This document shows, piece after piece, positions 23,307 through 33,469 of a stretch of 46,206 bases of DNA (within the stretch, counting starts at the first letter, position 1; each line of letters begins with the position of its first letter). The notes below the pieces were generated by a model, which was not told where the DNA came from, made no database searches, and was given only the letters and a program-made list of their open reading frames with translations. The position numbers and the translations under genes were made by a program. The stretch is from CBDUVZ01 sp965370805 (GTDB lineage: Bacteria; Hydrothermota; Tepidihabitantia; Tepidihabitantales; Tepidihabitantaceae), in NCBI GenBank assembly GCA_965370805.1, contig CBDUVZ010000008.1, positions 1-46,206 on the forward strand, given 5' to 3'.

Positions 23307-23738
23307 ATGGCAAAGAAGGTTGCTGCAGTCATACGACTTCAGATCCCTGCCGGTCAGGCGACGCCGGCACCGCCAGTCGGTCCGGCACTGGGTCAGCATG
23401 GGGTGAACATATCCGAGTTCATCAGGGCGTTCAATGACGCCACCCGGAAGGAATCTCCGGGCATGTTGATTCCGGTCGTTCTGACTGTCTACGCGGATCG
23501 GAAGTTCACGTTCGTAACCAAGAGTCCACCCGCGTCTGTACTCCTGAAGCAGGCTGCCGGCCTCGCCAAGGGGTCAGGGGAGCCCAATCGGGACAAGGTC
23601 GGGGTTGTCAGTCGTAAGGCGGTCCGGGAAATCGCAGAGCGCAAGATGAAAGACCTGAATGCAGCCGATATCGAGGGCGCCGAGAAAATCATCAAGGGTA
23701 CCGCCCACGCGATGGGCCTCGCAGTGGAGGACCGATGA
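23307..23738 (+). CDS. rplK: Ribosomal protein L11
   Basis: This 143-aa protein has the conserved PAGQATPAPPVGPALGQHGV N-terminal loop and the rRNA-binding C-domain. It lies in the GTPase-associated centre of the 50S subunit and is needed for EF-G and RelA function. Its strong SD is GCAGGAGGAG, and the end overlaps the rplA start by 4 bp. Confidence 0.97.
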   Translation: MAKKVAAVIRLQIPAGQATPAPPVGPALGQHGVNISEFIRAFNDATRKESPGMLIPVVLTVYADRKFTFVTKSPPASVLLKQAAGLAKGSGEPNRDKVGVVSRKAVREIAERKMKDLNAADIEGAEKIIKGTAHAMGLAVEDR

Positions 23739-24445
23739 AGCGGAGCAAGAGGTATCGGGCGTTCAATGACAAAGTCGACCGAGAAAAGAAGTACAGCCTG
23801 AAGGAAGCGGTTGAGCAAGCGAAAGCCACCGCTACTGCGAAGTTCGACGAGTCAATTGACATAGCCGTGAAGCTTGGCGTCGACCCGAAGAAGCAGGACC
23901 AGATGATCCGTGGCACTGTCGGCTTGCCTCACGGTACCGGCAGGCAAGTGCGGGTGCTGGTGTTCTGCAAGGGCGAGAAGGAGAAGGAGGCGTTGGAGGC
24001 TGGCGCCGACTGTGCCGGGTTGGAGGATCTGGTAGAGAAAATCAAGGGCGGCTGGTACGACTTCGACGCAGCCGTGGCGACGCCCGACACGATGTCCACG
24101 GTCGGCCGGCTGGGCAAGTTGCTCGCGCCCAAAGGCCTGATGCCTTCTCCCAAGACCAAGACAGTTACGTTCGAGGTTGGCCAGGCGGTGAAAGCTCTCA
24201 AGGCCGGGCGGATAAACTACCGTACCGACAAGACGGGGAATGTCCACGCTCTCGTGGGCAAGGTCTCGTTTGATACCGCCAGTCTGGTGGATAACGTTAC
24301 GGCATTCATGGCAGAACTCACGCGTGCCAAGCCCGCGACCGCCAAGGGTCAGTACATCAAGAACGTGGTGGTCTCTTCGACGATGGGGGTCGGCGTTTGC
24401 GTCGACGCGCGTGAACTCACTGAGGCAATCAGGAAGGGGGCGTAG
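23735..24445 (+). CDS. rplA: Ribosomal protein L1
   Basis: This 236-aa L1 stalk protein includes GLPHGTGRQVRVLVFCKG, TPDTMSTVGRLGKLLAPKGL and GRINYRTDKTGNVHALVGK, the family signatures. In many bacteria L1 represses its own operon through the mRNA leader; no L1 target was identified here. It overlaps rplK by 4 bp. Confidence 0.97.
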   Translation: MKRSKRYRAFNDKVDREKKYSLKEAVEQAKATATAKFDESIDIAVKLGVDPKKQDQMIRGTVGLPHGTGRQVRVLVFCKGEKEKEALEAGADCAGLEDLVEKIKGGWYDFDAAVATPDTMSTVGRLGKLLAPKGLMPSPKTKTVTFEVGQAVKALKAGRINYRTDKTGNVHALVGKVSFDTASLVDNVTAFMAELTRAKPATAKGQYIKNVVVSSTMGVGVCVDARELTEAIRKGA

Positions 24446-24446
24446 C

Positions 24447-24980
24447 ATGCCGAGACCGGAGAAGATAGAAGCAGTTGCTGAACTGAAAAAGCGGGTCGGC
24501 CAGGCATCGGCGTTGTACTTCCTGGACTTCGCAAAGGTCGGGGCGAATGACTTCAACATGCTGCGGCGTCGCTTGCAGGAGGCCGGTGCGTCCGTCAGGG
24601 TAGTGAAGAACCGCCTGCTGCTTCGGGCTCTCAGCGAGAGCGGGGTGAGCAGCGACGTCACCGATCTGCTGCGTGGTCCAACGTCGCTGGTCTTCGCAAC
24701 CGGAGACCCGGTTGCCCCGGCCCGAGTGATCCGTGAGGTCGCCAAGAGGCTTGATGGCCTCAAGGTGAAGGGTGCCTACATGGACGACGAGGTCTATTCC
24801 AGTGAGAGGTTTGTTTTCCTGGCTACGCTGCCCACCGAGGGTGAATTGCGCGGCCAGTTGGTTGGCGTGCTTGCTGCCCCGATTACGGAGTTGGCGGTGG
24901 ACCTGGAGGGACTCCTGAGTGAACTGGTCTACGTCTTGGACCAATTGAGGGAGCGTGGTGCGGAGTCATCGGCGGCCTAG
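24447..24980 (+). CDS. rplJ: Ribosomal protein L10
   Basis: This 177-aa stalk-base protein has an N-terminal rRNA/L11-binding domain (LYFLDFAKVGANDFNMLRRR, then VRVVKNRLLLRAL) and a C-terminal helix that binds L12 dimers. The ATG at 24447 is 1 nt after rplA, so there is no room for the L10 leader that regulates this gene in many bacteria. Confidence 0.95.
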   Translation: MPRPEKIEAVAELKKRVGQASALYFLDFAKVGANDFNMLRRRLQEAGASVRVVKNRLLLRALSESGVSSDVTDLLRGPTSLVFATGDPVAPARVIREVAKRLDGLKVKGAYMDDEVYSSERFVFLATLPTEGELRGQLVGVLAAPITELAVDLEGLLSELVYVLDQLRERGAESSAA

Positions 24981-25086
24981 ACATGGATTGCGCGGGGGCT
25001 GAGGTGTTTGCGTTGGACATGCATGAGAATTGCTGCTTCGAGGCCGATCAGGCCGTATGTGTTCGGTATACCAGTCAGGAGGAATG

Positions 25087-25473
25087 ATGGCGAAAGACAA
25101 AATCCAACAGATCATGGAGACGATCGAAGGACTCACCGTTCTTGAGCTCGCCAAGCTCGTCAAGGAGTTGAAGGAGAAATTCGATATCACCGCCCCGGCG
25201 TTTGTCGCAGCCGGCGCCGCGCCGGCAGGGGCGGCACCAGCTGAAGCTGAAGCTGAGGAGCAGACAGAGTTCACAGTGACGCTTACTTCGGTGGGCGACA
25301 AGAAGATACAGGTGCTCAAGGAGTTGCGGGCGCTGACTCAGCTCGGGCTGAAGGAAGCCAAGGAGATCATCGACAAGGTCCCGAGTGCTGTCAAGGAGGG
25401 CATCCCGAAGGAAGAGGCGGAGAAGATCAAGGCAAAACTGGAAGAGGTTGGAGCAAAGGTCGAGGTGAAATAG
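25087..25473 (+). CDS. rplL: Ribosomal protein L7/L12
   Basis: This 128-aa stalk protein has an N-terminal dimerisation helix (QIMETIEGLTVLELAKLVKE), an Ala/Pro/Gly hinge and the C-terminal factor-binding domain (KIQVLKELRALTQLGLKEAK). Two ATGs are adjacent (25084 and 25087); the second has proper spacing from AGGAGG at 25077-25082 and gives the usual MAKDK-type start. About 105 bp without recognised features separate it from rplJ. Confidence 0.96.
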   Translation: MAKDKIQQIMETIEGLTVLELAKLVKELKEKFDITAPAFVAAGAAPAGAAPAEAEAEEQTEFTVTLTSVGDKKIQVLKELRALTQLGLKEAKEIIDKVPSAVKEGIPKEEAEKIKAKLEEVGAKVEVK

Positions 25474-25474
25474 G

Positions 25475-28400
25475 ATGAAGGTTAGGCAGAAAGATTTCTC
25501 TGAGACCAGTGCTTTCTTGGAGATTCCGAATCTGCTTTCACTACAACTCGATTCGTTTTCCGATTTCGTACAGCAAGGCCTTGAACCGTCCAAGCGGCAG
25601 CGAAGCGGACTTGAGGGAGTGCTTCAGGAGACTTTTCCGGTCGAGGATGTCCACAAGAACTTCCGGCTTGAGTACATCAACTACGTCCTCGGGGAGTCCA
25701 AGTACTCGCCTGAAGAGGCGATGGACAAGGGCGTCAACTATTCGGTGCCGCTCAAGGTTGTGTTCCGTCTGATCAAGAAGGAGTTCGTGCAGGAATCCGA
25801 CCAGGAGTCAGGAGAAGGGTCGGAACGCATCAAGGATATCGTTGAGCAGGAGGTTTACTTCTGCGACTTGCCCTGGATGACGGCCAACGGTGCGTTCGTC
25901 ATCAACGGCGTTGAACGGGTGGTGGTGAATCAGCTTCACCGGTCACCGGGCGTCTATTTCTCCACCAGCCCCAGAGAGTACTCCGCTCTGCTGGTGCCGC
26001 TGCGCGGGGCCTGGTTCGAATTGGTGGTGGACAAGCACGGCGCGATGGTCGTGTTGCTCGACAGGAAGAGACGCATTTCGGCCGCTACCTTCCTGCAGGC
26101 GATTGGGATCACCCACGAGGACATGATCGAGCAGCTCTATGCCGTAGAACGGAAGAAGCTGGCGATCGGCCAGATGATAGCCCGAGAGGTTGCAGCTGAG
26201 GGAGAAGATGAGCCTCCTGCCAAGGCAGGGGACTTCGTGACCGAGGGACTGCTGGAGTACCTGGCTTCCAAGGGCGTGACTGAGGCGTGGGTGGTTGACG
26301 ACAACCCGCCAGGAATCGAGATACTGGCAAAGACCATCAAGGCGGACAAGGCGGAGTCCAAGGAAGACGCCATCAAGCGTATCTACTATCGTCTGCGGTC
26401 AATCGCACCTCATTCAATCGAAGTGGCTGAGAACGTCATCCTCGGTATGCTGTTTGACCGGCGGCGGTTTGACCTGGGCAAGGTCGGGCGCTACAAAATC
26501 AACCGGCGGTTGATGACGAAAGTATCGCCGGAAGAAACCGGCCTGTCGAAAGACGACGTGATGGCAATCGCCGCCCGGCTGCTGCGTTTTGCTGACGAGG
26601 GACGTCACTACTGCGTGAGGGGTCGTTGCGAAAGCGCCGCCGAGCGGGATTCCATTCTGAAGCGGTCGAAAAAACAAGGCCTGGAGCCCGGTGAGTTTTT
26701 CTGGCACGAACGGAAGCAGACGCTTGAGTTGACGTACATTGCTGAGGACGACTGCAAAGGGGCTGAAAAGCTACTGCACAAGGCTGGTCGGAAGCCGACG
26801 AGCGAGTCATTTCGCATCCAGCCCGATGATATCGACCATCTTTCCAACCGGCGGGTGAAGCAGGTGGGCGAACTGCTCGAGAATCAGTTCCGCGTGGCGC
26901 TGCTCCAGCTTGCCCAGAATATCCGTGAACGGGCGGCATTCATTGATGACAGCCAGCTTACACCGCAGGAGTTGGTCAACACAAGGGTGGTAGCCAATTC
27001 GATCATGAAGTTCTTCGCCCAGAGTCAGCTTTGCCAGTTCATGGAGCAAACGAACCCACTCACTGAACTGACACACAAGCGGCGTATCTCGACGCTCGGG
27101 CCTGGCGGGCTGACCAGGGAGACTGCCGGGTTCGAGGTTCGCGACGTTCACTACTCCCACTACGGGCGTGTCTGTCCGATTGAGACTCCTGAGGGGCCCA
27201 ACATCGGTCTGATTTCCACCATTGCCACCTACGCCAGGGTGGACCGGCACGGATTTCTGACTTCGCCCTACTGGCGTGTGCGGAACGGAAAGGTAATCAT
27301 CGGTAAGGGCAAGGAGGTGTACCTGAATCCCGAGGAGGAAGAGCACTACACCATTGCGCAAGCCAACAGCAAACTGACTTCGGAGCACCGTTTCGTATCC
27401 AAGGACGTCATCTGCCGTCAGCGTGGTGATGTGGTTACCGTGTCACCGGACGGAGTTGATTTCATGGATGTTTCACCTCGTCAGTTGTTCTCGCCTTCGA
27501 CCGTCATGATCCCCTTCTTTGAGCACGACGACGCCGACCGGGCGCTGATGGGCGCGAACATGCAGCGTCAAGGAGTTCCGCTTCTGCTGCCGCAGAAGCC
27601 GCTCGTCGCAACAGGGGTCGAGGGCAAGTTCGCTGCCGAGTCGGGTGCAATCCTGGAGTCGCAGGCCGACGGAGTGGTGACGAAGGTTGACGCACGGAGT
27701 GTCATCGTCCGGAGTGAAAACGGTCTGATTGAGCACCGGCTGAGGAAGTACAAGAAGTCAAACCAGTACACATGTCTTTCGCAGCGGCCGGTCGTGCGGG
27801 TGGCCGACCGGGTGAAGAAGGGCGATCTGCTTGCCGACGGGCCAGCCACTGAGGACGGCCAGTTGGCGCTCGGCCGGAACGTACTTGTGGCATTCATGCC
27901 CTGGCGTGGCTACAACTACGAGGACGCGATTGTGGTCTCCGAGAACCTGCTCAAGGAAGATGCGTTCACTTCGATTACGATTCTGGAGTCCGAAATCCAG
28001 GCGCGGGAGACAAAGCTCGGGTCTGAGGAGATCACGCGCGATATCCCGGGGGCAACCGAGGAGGAGTTGAGAAACTTGGATGAGTTCGGAGTGATCCGCG
28101 TTGGCGCTGAAGTCGTTCCAGGTGACATCCTGGTGGGCAGAATCACACCCAAGGGTGAGACCGAGTTCACTCCGGAAGAAAGGCTGCTCCGGGCGATTTT
28201 CGGTGAGAAGGCGTCCAATGTTAAGGATACTTCCCTGCGCGTGAACCCAGGTGTGCGTGGTGTGGTTGTCAGTCGACGAGTCCTCAGCCGTAAGGTCGGG
28301 GATGCCATGTCCCGACGACTGGAGAAGGAACGGGTTGCAGAGGCCGCCAGGAAGTACGAATTCAGGAAGCAGTTCCTGATTGAGCGGAGGAACGGGAAGC

Positions 28401-29464
28401 TACGGATGGCGCTGCGCGGCAGGAAAGCGGCCGCGCCGGCCAAGGACAAGCGGGGCGGGATACTCCACAAGGCCGGCCACCCGATGACCGATGAATTCCT
28501 TGAGTCTGAGGCATTCGCCAAGGTCCGTAACTATGAGCAGCTTGTGGCCAGTACGAAGTTGCAGATGGCGGTCAGGGCGGCGCTCAAGGAATACGAAGAT
28601 GCCCTGGGCGAATCCGATCGCGAGAAACGGCTGGAGATTGAGCGGGTGTCGCGCGGAGATGAGTTGCCGCATGGCGTCCTGAAGTGGATCACGATTTTTA
28701 CTGCCCAGAAGCGACGGCTCTCAGTGGGAGACAAAATGGCAGGTCGCCACGGCAACAAGGGTGTCGTTTCCCGTGTGCTGCCGATTGAAGACATGCCCTA
28801 CCTGTCGGTCGAGCCGGACGGCAAGGAAAGCAGCAAGACGATGCATGACATGCGCGGACTGCCGGTCGATATCATCCTCAACCCACTTGGTGTCCCGTCG
28901 AGAATGAACCTGGGACAGGTGCTTGAGACCCACTTGGGATGGGCGGCCAAAGTACTCGGGTACCAGGCTCTCTGTCCGGTATTCCAGAGCGCGACGCCGG
29001 CGGAGATAAGAGGGGAACTGAAGAAAGCCGGCCTGCCTGAGCAGGGCAAGGTCGTTCTGTACGACGGTCGGACCGGCAAACCCTTCCTGGAGAAGGTCAT
29101 GGTCGGCATGGTCTACATGATGAAGCTGATTCACATGGTTGACGACAAAATCCACGCCCGGTCTACCGGACGGTACTCGCTGATAACTCAGCAGCCACTG
29201 GGAGGCAAAGCCCAGTTCGGTGGCCAGCGTTTCGGCGAGATGGAGGTGTGGGCGCTGGAGGCGTATGGTGCGGCTCATACTCTTCAGGAGATGCTGACGA
29301 TCAAGTCCGACGATGTCGAGGGAAGAAGCGCTCTCTACGAGTCGCTGATCCGGGGCAAGAATCCGCCCCGGCCCAAACCGCCGGCGTCATTCTCGGTGCT
29401 GGTGAAAGAACTGCAGGGCCTCGGGCTCGAACTGATGCCCGAGCGGGGGGAGGATCCGGTATGA
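25475..29464 (+). CDS. rpoB: RNA polymerase beta subunit
   Basis: This 1329-aa catalytic subunit includes the rifampicin region (residues about 515-545), ETPEGPNIGLI, GYNYEDAIV, GDKMAGRHGNKGVVS and the C-terminal GGQRFGEMEVWALEAYGA. In the rifampicin pocket two positions differ from E. coli: Cys 520 replaces Ser 512 and Glu 524 replaces Asp 516, while the equivalents of Gln 513, His 526 and Ser 531 are kept. Start is 1 nt after rplL, and the stop overlaps rpoC (ATGA). Confidence 0.97.
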   Translation: MKVRQKDFSETSAFLEIPNLLSLQLDSFSDFVQQGLEPSKRQRSGLEGVLQETFPVEDVHKNFRLEYINYVLGESKYSPEEAMDKGVNYSVPLKVVFRLIKKEFVQESDQESGEGSERIKDIVEQEVYFCDLPWMTANGAFVINGVERVVVNQLHRSPGVYFSTSPREYSALLVPLRGAWFELVVDKHGAMVVLLDRKRRISAATFLQAIGITHEDMIEQLYAVERKKLAIGQMIAREVAAEGEDEPPAKAGDFVTEGLLEYLASKGVTEAWVVDDNPPGIEILAKTIKADKAESKEDAIKRIYYRLRSIAPHSIEVAENVILGMLFDRRRFDLGKVGRYKINRRLMTKVSPEETGLSKDDVMAIAARLLRFADEGRHYCVRGRCESAAERDSILKRSKKQGLEPGEFFWHERKQTLELTYIAEDDCKGAEKLLHKAGRKPTSESFRIQPDDIDHLSNRRVKQVGELLENQFRVALLQLAQNIRERAAFIDDSQLTPQELVNTRVVANSIMKFFAQSQLCQFMEQTNPLTELTHKRRISTLGPGGLTRETAGFEVRDVHYSHYGRVCPIETPEGPNIGLISTIATYARVDRHGFLTSPYWRVRNGKVIIGKGKEVYLNPEEEEHYTIAQANSKLTSEHRFVSKDVICRQRGDVVTVSPDGVDFMDVSPRQLFSPSTVMIPFFEHDDADRALMGANMQRQGVPLLLPQKPLVATGVEGKFAAESGAILESQADGVVTKVDARSVIVRSENGLIEHRLRKYKKSNQYTCLSQRPVVRVADRVKKGDLLADGPATEDGQLALGRNVLVAFMPWRGYNYEDAIVVSENLLKEDAFTSITILESEIQARETKLGSEEITRDIPGATEEELRNLDEFGVIRVGAEVVPGDILVGRITPKGETEFTPEERLLRAIFGEKASNVKDTSLRVNPGVRGVVVSRRVLSRKVGDAMSRRLEKERVAEAARKYEFRKQFLIERRNGKLRMALRGRKAAAPAKDKRGGILHKAGHPMTDEFLESEAFAKVRNYEQLVASTKLQMAVRAALKEYEDALGESDREKRLEIERVSRGDELPHGVLKWITIFTAQKRRLSVGDKMAGRHGNKGVVSRVLPIEDMPYLSVEPDGKESSKTMHDMRGLPVDIILNPLGVPSRMNLGQVLETHLGWAAKVLGYQALCPVFQSATPAEIRGELKKAGLPEQGKVVLYDGRTGKPFLEKVMVGMVYMMKLIHMVDDKIHARSTGRYSLITQQPLGGKAQFGGQRFGEMEVWALEAYGAAHTLQEMLTIKSDDVEGRSALYESLIRGKNPPRPKPPASFSVLVKELQGLGLELMPERGEDPV

Positions 29465-32400
29465 CCGACCGTGACTTCTTTGATTTCGACTCACTTCGTT
29501 TGCGGATAGGGTCGCCGGAGGCAATCCGCAGTTGGTCGAACGGCGAGGTCATCAAGCCGGAGACGATTAACTACCGGACCCAGAAACCCGAGCGGGACGG
29601 ACTCTTCTGCGAGCGGATTTTCGGCCCGGTGAAGGACTTCGAGTGCAACTGCGGCAAGTACAAGAAGGTACGGTACAAGGGAATCATCTGTGATCGGTGT
29701 GGAGTGGAGGTCACCACGTCAGCAGTCCGTCGCCACCGGATGGGGCACATCGAGTTGGTCGTGCCGGTCGCCCACACGCTGTTCTATCACGTTCCGCCTT
29801 CGAAGGTCGGCTTGATGCTGGCGCTTTCCATCAATCAGGTCGAGACGATTCTGAACTATGAAGCTTATGTCGTGATTGATCCCGGCGAATCACCGTACAA
29901 GAAGATGGAACTCCTTTCCGAGGAGGAATACCGGGAGAATGTCCACCGCTTCGAGGGATGTGAAGTAGCAACCGGCGCGCCGGCCCTGAAGACGCTTCTG
30001 AGTCGGATTGAACTGGATGATATGGCAGCCGGGCTGCGTGCCCGCATCAAGCACGAGACATCTCGGCGCTTCGACCTGCTCAGGCGATTACGGGTTGTTG
30101 AAGCCTTCCGGACTTCCGGGGCGCGGCCGGAATGGATGATTCTCGAGGTTCTTCCGATTATACCTCCTGATCTGCGTCCGTTGGTACCGCTGGAGGGTGG
30201 CAGGTATGCTACGTCGGATCTGAACGACCTGTACAAGCGGGTGATAGTCCGCAACAACCGGCTCAAGCATCTGATGTCGATCAAGACCCCCGAGATTATT
30301 CTCAAGAACGAGAAGCGCATGCTTCAAGATGCGGTGGATACGTTGTTCTCCAATGAGACGCGTCCCCGTCCGGTGCGGGGGCGCGGCAACAGGCCATTGA
30401 AGTCGCTGTGTGAGGCGCTGCGGGGCAAGCAGGGACGCTTCCGCCGTAACCTGCTGGGCAAGAGAGTCGACTACTCGGGCCGGTCGGTGATAGTTGTTGA
30501 GCCGGCACTGAAGCTTCACCAGTGCAGCCTGCCCAAGGAGATGGCGCTTGAGCTGTTCAAACCTGCGATCCTCAGGCAACTCGAGGAGCGGCGTCTGGCA
30601 GAGAGCGAGCGGGGTGCCAAGAGCATGTACCGGAAGGAAACCCCGGAAGTGTGGGAGGTACTGGAAGATGTCATCAGGGATCATCCGGTTCTGCTGAACC
30701 GAGCTCCCACTCTGCACCGCGTGTCGCTCGAAGCGTTCTTCCCCATTTTGTCCGAATACCGGGCCATCGGGATACACCCGCTGGTGTGTCCGCCGTTCAA
30801 TGCCGATTTTGATGGCGACACCATGTCGGTTCACGTGCCGCTCACACCGGAGGCAATCCTGGAGTCGTCGGTACTGATGCTCTCTTCGCACAACATCCTG
30901 TCGCCGGCGCACGGTCGGCCGCTGATGGTTCCGGCCCGGGATATCGTTGTCGGGATATACTACATCACCAAGCTCCGGGCAAGTCGCGGTGAGGCGAAGA
31001 AGTGCTTCGATGACTTCGCCACGGTGCACTCGGCGTATGACCTGGGAGAGTTGGATGTCCATGATCCGATCAAGTTCCGGTACAACGGCGAGGTGTTCGA
31101 CACCAACGTCGGCCGGGTTCTGTTCAACGAGTTGCTGCCCGGGGAGTTGCGTTTCGTGAACGAGAACTGTCCGCAGGAAAAGCTGATGGCGATTATCGAC
31201 CGCTGCGCCCGGATCATGGGCAATGATGTTACCGTCAGACTTCTGGATGCCATCAAGGAACTGGGCTTTGAGATGTCCACCCGGTCCGGGCTTTCAATCG
31301 GGATGGACGACGTTGTAGTTCCCAAGGAGAAGGGCGAGATACTCGAGCGGAGCGACAAGGCGATTCGGAAGGTCCAGCGGGCGTACGAGCGTGGTCTGAT
31401 GACTGAGTCGGAGAAGTACAACGTGGTTGTGAACACGTGGACGCTGGCCACGGCTGAAGTCGAGGAGGCCTTGATGAACCGGCTGAGTGAGGATCAGGAC
31501 GGCTTCAACTCGGTCTTCATGCTGATTGACTCCGGTGCCCGCGGGTCCCGGACCCAAGCTGCCCAGATCGGTGGAATGCGGGGCCTGATGGCCAAGCCGC
31601 AGCGTCGTGCGGTCGGGGAGGAAGTGATTGAGACCCCGATCAGGAGTTCGTTCCTCGAGGGTCTTTCGGTCTGGGAATACTTTATCTCAACCCATGGTGC
31701 CCGCAAGGGTCTGACCGATACCGCTCTCAAGACTGCCGAGGCTGGCTATCTTACCCGCCGACTGGTGGATGTGGCACAGGATGTCGTAATCACGACGGAG
31801 GATTGCGGTACGATCCTCGGGCAGGAGATGGCTGCTCTGCGCGAAGGCGGGGAAATGGTCGAGCCGCTGAGCGAACGCATCGTCGGCAGATTCACGGTGG
31901 ATGACATCATCAACCCGGTGTCGGGGGAGATGATCGTTCCGGCGGGCGAGGATATCACCGACAAGGCGGCACAGGAGATTGATGATTGCGGGGTTGAACA
32001 GGTCAGGGTGCGGTCGGTTCTCACCTGTGAAGCCCAGGCCGGATTGTGCGTCAAGTGCTACGGCCGCAACCTGGCTACCGGGCGGATGGTGGAGATTGGT
32101 GAGGCGGTAGGCATCGTTGGAGCCCAGTCGATTGGTGAACCGGGAACGCAGTTGACTCTGAAGACCTTCCATGTTGGCGGTGTATCGTCCAGGGTTGCCG
32201 AGCAGACCAGGGCGGTCGCCAGGTTCGACGGCCGGATCAAGTACGAGGGACTGACGACTGCCAAGCGAAGTGATGGTGAGATGGTTGCTCTTGAGCAGGG
32301 ACGGATAATCCTGACCGCTTCAGACCGGGCGGTACCGTTCAGCGTGCCCGCCGGGGCAATCATCCGGGTCAAGGATGCCCGGGATGTGCTTGAGGAAGAA

Positions 32401-33468
32401 GAGCTTTTCGAGTGGGAGCCCTATTCGATTCCGCTAATGGCCAAAGTGAAGGGCAAAGTCAAGTACCACGACATTGAGGTCGGCGCGACGGTGCGCGAGG
32501 ATATCGACGAGCGCACCGAACGAATGCAGCGCATCATCACCGAGGACCGTGAGAAACGGCGTCACCCACGCATCACGGTTGTCGGTGCCAGAGGTAAGGT
32601 CCTTGAGACACACGCTCTGCCGGCCGGGGCCTATCTGGTAGCCGACGACAAGCAGCAGGTGGTGCCCGGAGATACGCTGGCCAGGCTGCTGAGAGAGATG
32701 GGTCGAACCAGAGATATCACCGGAGGCCTGCCCAAGGTAGCGGAGCTCTTTGAGGCGAAGCGCGTCAAGAACCCGGCGATAATCTCCGAGATCGACGGGA
32801 CCGTGGAGGTTGGCGAGCCCGAGGCAGGCGTCAGATTGGTCCGGGTGATCTCGGAGGGCGGCACCACAAAGGAATACTCGGTTCCATACGGCAAGTACCT
32901 GCTGGTCCAGAAAGGTGACTCGGTGAAGGCGGGCGAGAAGTTGTGTGAAGGCTCGGTGGACCCGCACGATGTGTTGAAGGTCAAAGGCTGGCTGGCGGTT
33001 CAGGAGTTCCTTACCAACCAGATCCAGGCAGTTTACCGCCTGCAGAAGGTCAAGATAAACGACAAGCACATTTCGGTCATCGTCCGGCAGATGCTGCGTA
33101 AAGTCAAAATCCTCGAAGCCGGTGATTCGAACTTCATTGAGGGAGAAATTGTCCATCGGCCCCGCCTGTACGCGGAGAACGCGAAGCTGACAGCCGAGAA
33201 TCTGCGTCCGGCCAGTTTCCAGTCGATTCTCCTCGGGATTACCAGGGCTTCGTTGCTCACCGAGAGTTTCCTGTCGGCCGCGTCATTCCAGGAGACGACG
33301 AGGGTTCTGTCCGAGGCGGCGATCCAGGGCAAGGTGGACCGACTCAAAGGACTGAAAGAGAACGTTATTGTTGGACGGCTTGTCCCGGCGGGCACTGGCT
33401 TCCGCGAGTTCAGCCGGGTCGGGCTTGCCACTGAGGAATCAAGCCAGGAAGGCAAGGAGGCGGAATAG
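29461..33468 (+). CDS. rpoC: RNA polymerase beta' subunit
   Basis: This 1335-aa subunit has N-terminal zinc site CNCGKYK ... CDRC (about 63-82), the catalytic NADFDGD motif and the second zinc site (DCGTILG ... CEAQAGLCVKCYG). The bridge and trigger regions are around GARGSRTQAAQIGGMRGLM and the segment after VGAQSIGEPGTQLTLKTFH. The ATG at 29461 overlaps the rpoB stop; an upstream in-frame extension would run inside rpoB. It shows no unusual large insertion. Confidence 0.97.
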   Translation: MTDRDFFDFDSLRLRIGSPEAIRSWSNGEVIKPETINYRTQKPERDGLFCERIFGPVKDFECNCGKYKKVRYKGIICDRCGVEVTTSAVRRHRMGHIELVVPVAHTLFYHVPPSKVGLMLALSINQVETILNYEAYVVIDPGESPYKKMELLSEEEYRENVHRFEGCEVATGAPALKTLLSRIELDDMAAGLRARIKHETSRRFDLLRRLRVVEAFRTSGARPEWMILEVLPIIPPDLRPLVPLEGGRYATSDLNDLYKRVIVRNNRLKHLMSIKTPEIILKNEKRMLQDAVDTLFSNETRPRPVRGRGNRPLKSLCEALRGKQGRFRRNLLGKRVDYSGRSVIVVEPALKLHQCSLPKEMALELFKPAILRQLEERRLAESERGAKSMYRKETPEVWEVLEDVIRDHPVLLNRAPTLHRVSLEAFFPILSEYRAIGIHPLVCPPFNADFDGDTMSVHVPLTPEAILESSVLMLSSHNILSPAHGRPLMVPARDIVVGIYYITKLRASRGEAKKCFDDFATVHSAYDLGELDVHDPIKFRYNGEVFDTNVGRVLFNELLPGELRFVNENCPQEKLMAIIDRCARIMGNDVTVRLLDAIKELGFEMSTRSGLSIGMDDVVVPKEKGEILERSDKAIRKVQRAYERGLMTESEKYNVVVNTWTLATAEVEEALMNRLSEDQDGFNSVFMLIDSGARGSRTQAAQIGGMRGLMAKPQRRAVGEEVIETPIRSSFLEGLSVWEYFISTHGARKGLTDTALKTAEAGYLTRRLVDVAQDVVITTEDCGTILGQEMAALREGGEMVEPLSERIVGRFTVDDIINPVSGEMIVPAGEDITDKAAQEIDDCGVEQVRVRSVLTCEAQAGLCVKCYGRNLATGRMVEIGEAVGIVGAQSIGEPGTQLTLKTFHVGGVSSRVAEQTRAVARFDGRIKYEGLTTAKRSDGEMVALEQGRIILTASDRAVPFSVPAGAIIRVKDARDVLEEEELFEWEPYSIPLMAKVKGKVKYHDIEVGATVREDIDERTERMQRIITEDREKRRHPRITVVGARGKVLETHALPAGAYLVADDKQQVVPGDTLARLLREMGRTRDITGGLPKVAELFEAKRVKNPAIISEIDGTVEVGEPEAGVRLVRVISEGGTTKEYSVPYGKYLLVQKGDSVKAGEKLCEGSVDPHDVLKVKGWLAVQEFLTNQIQAVYRLQKVKINDKHISVIVRQMLRKVKILEAGDSNFIEGEIVHRPRLYAENAKLTAENLRPASFQSILLGITRASLLTESFLSAASFQETTRVLSEAAIQGKVDRLKGLKENVIVGRLVPAGTGFREFSRVGLATEESSQEGKEAE

Positions 33469-33469
33469 T

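Noticed and set aside
24446..24446. L10 autoregulatory leader before rplJ
   Set aside because: Only one base separates rplA and rplJ, so there is no room for the structured leader.
30088..31062. A 324-codon minus-strand frame opposite rpoC
   Set aside because: rpoC is certain on the plus strand; the antisense product has no domain or start signal.
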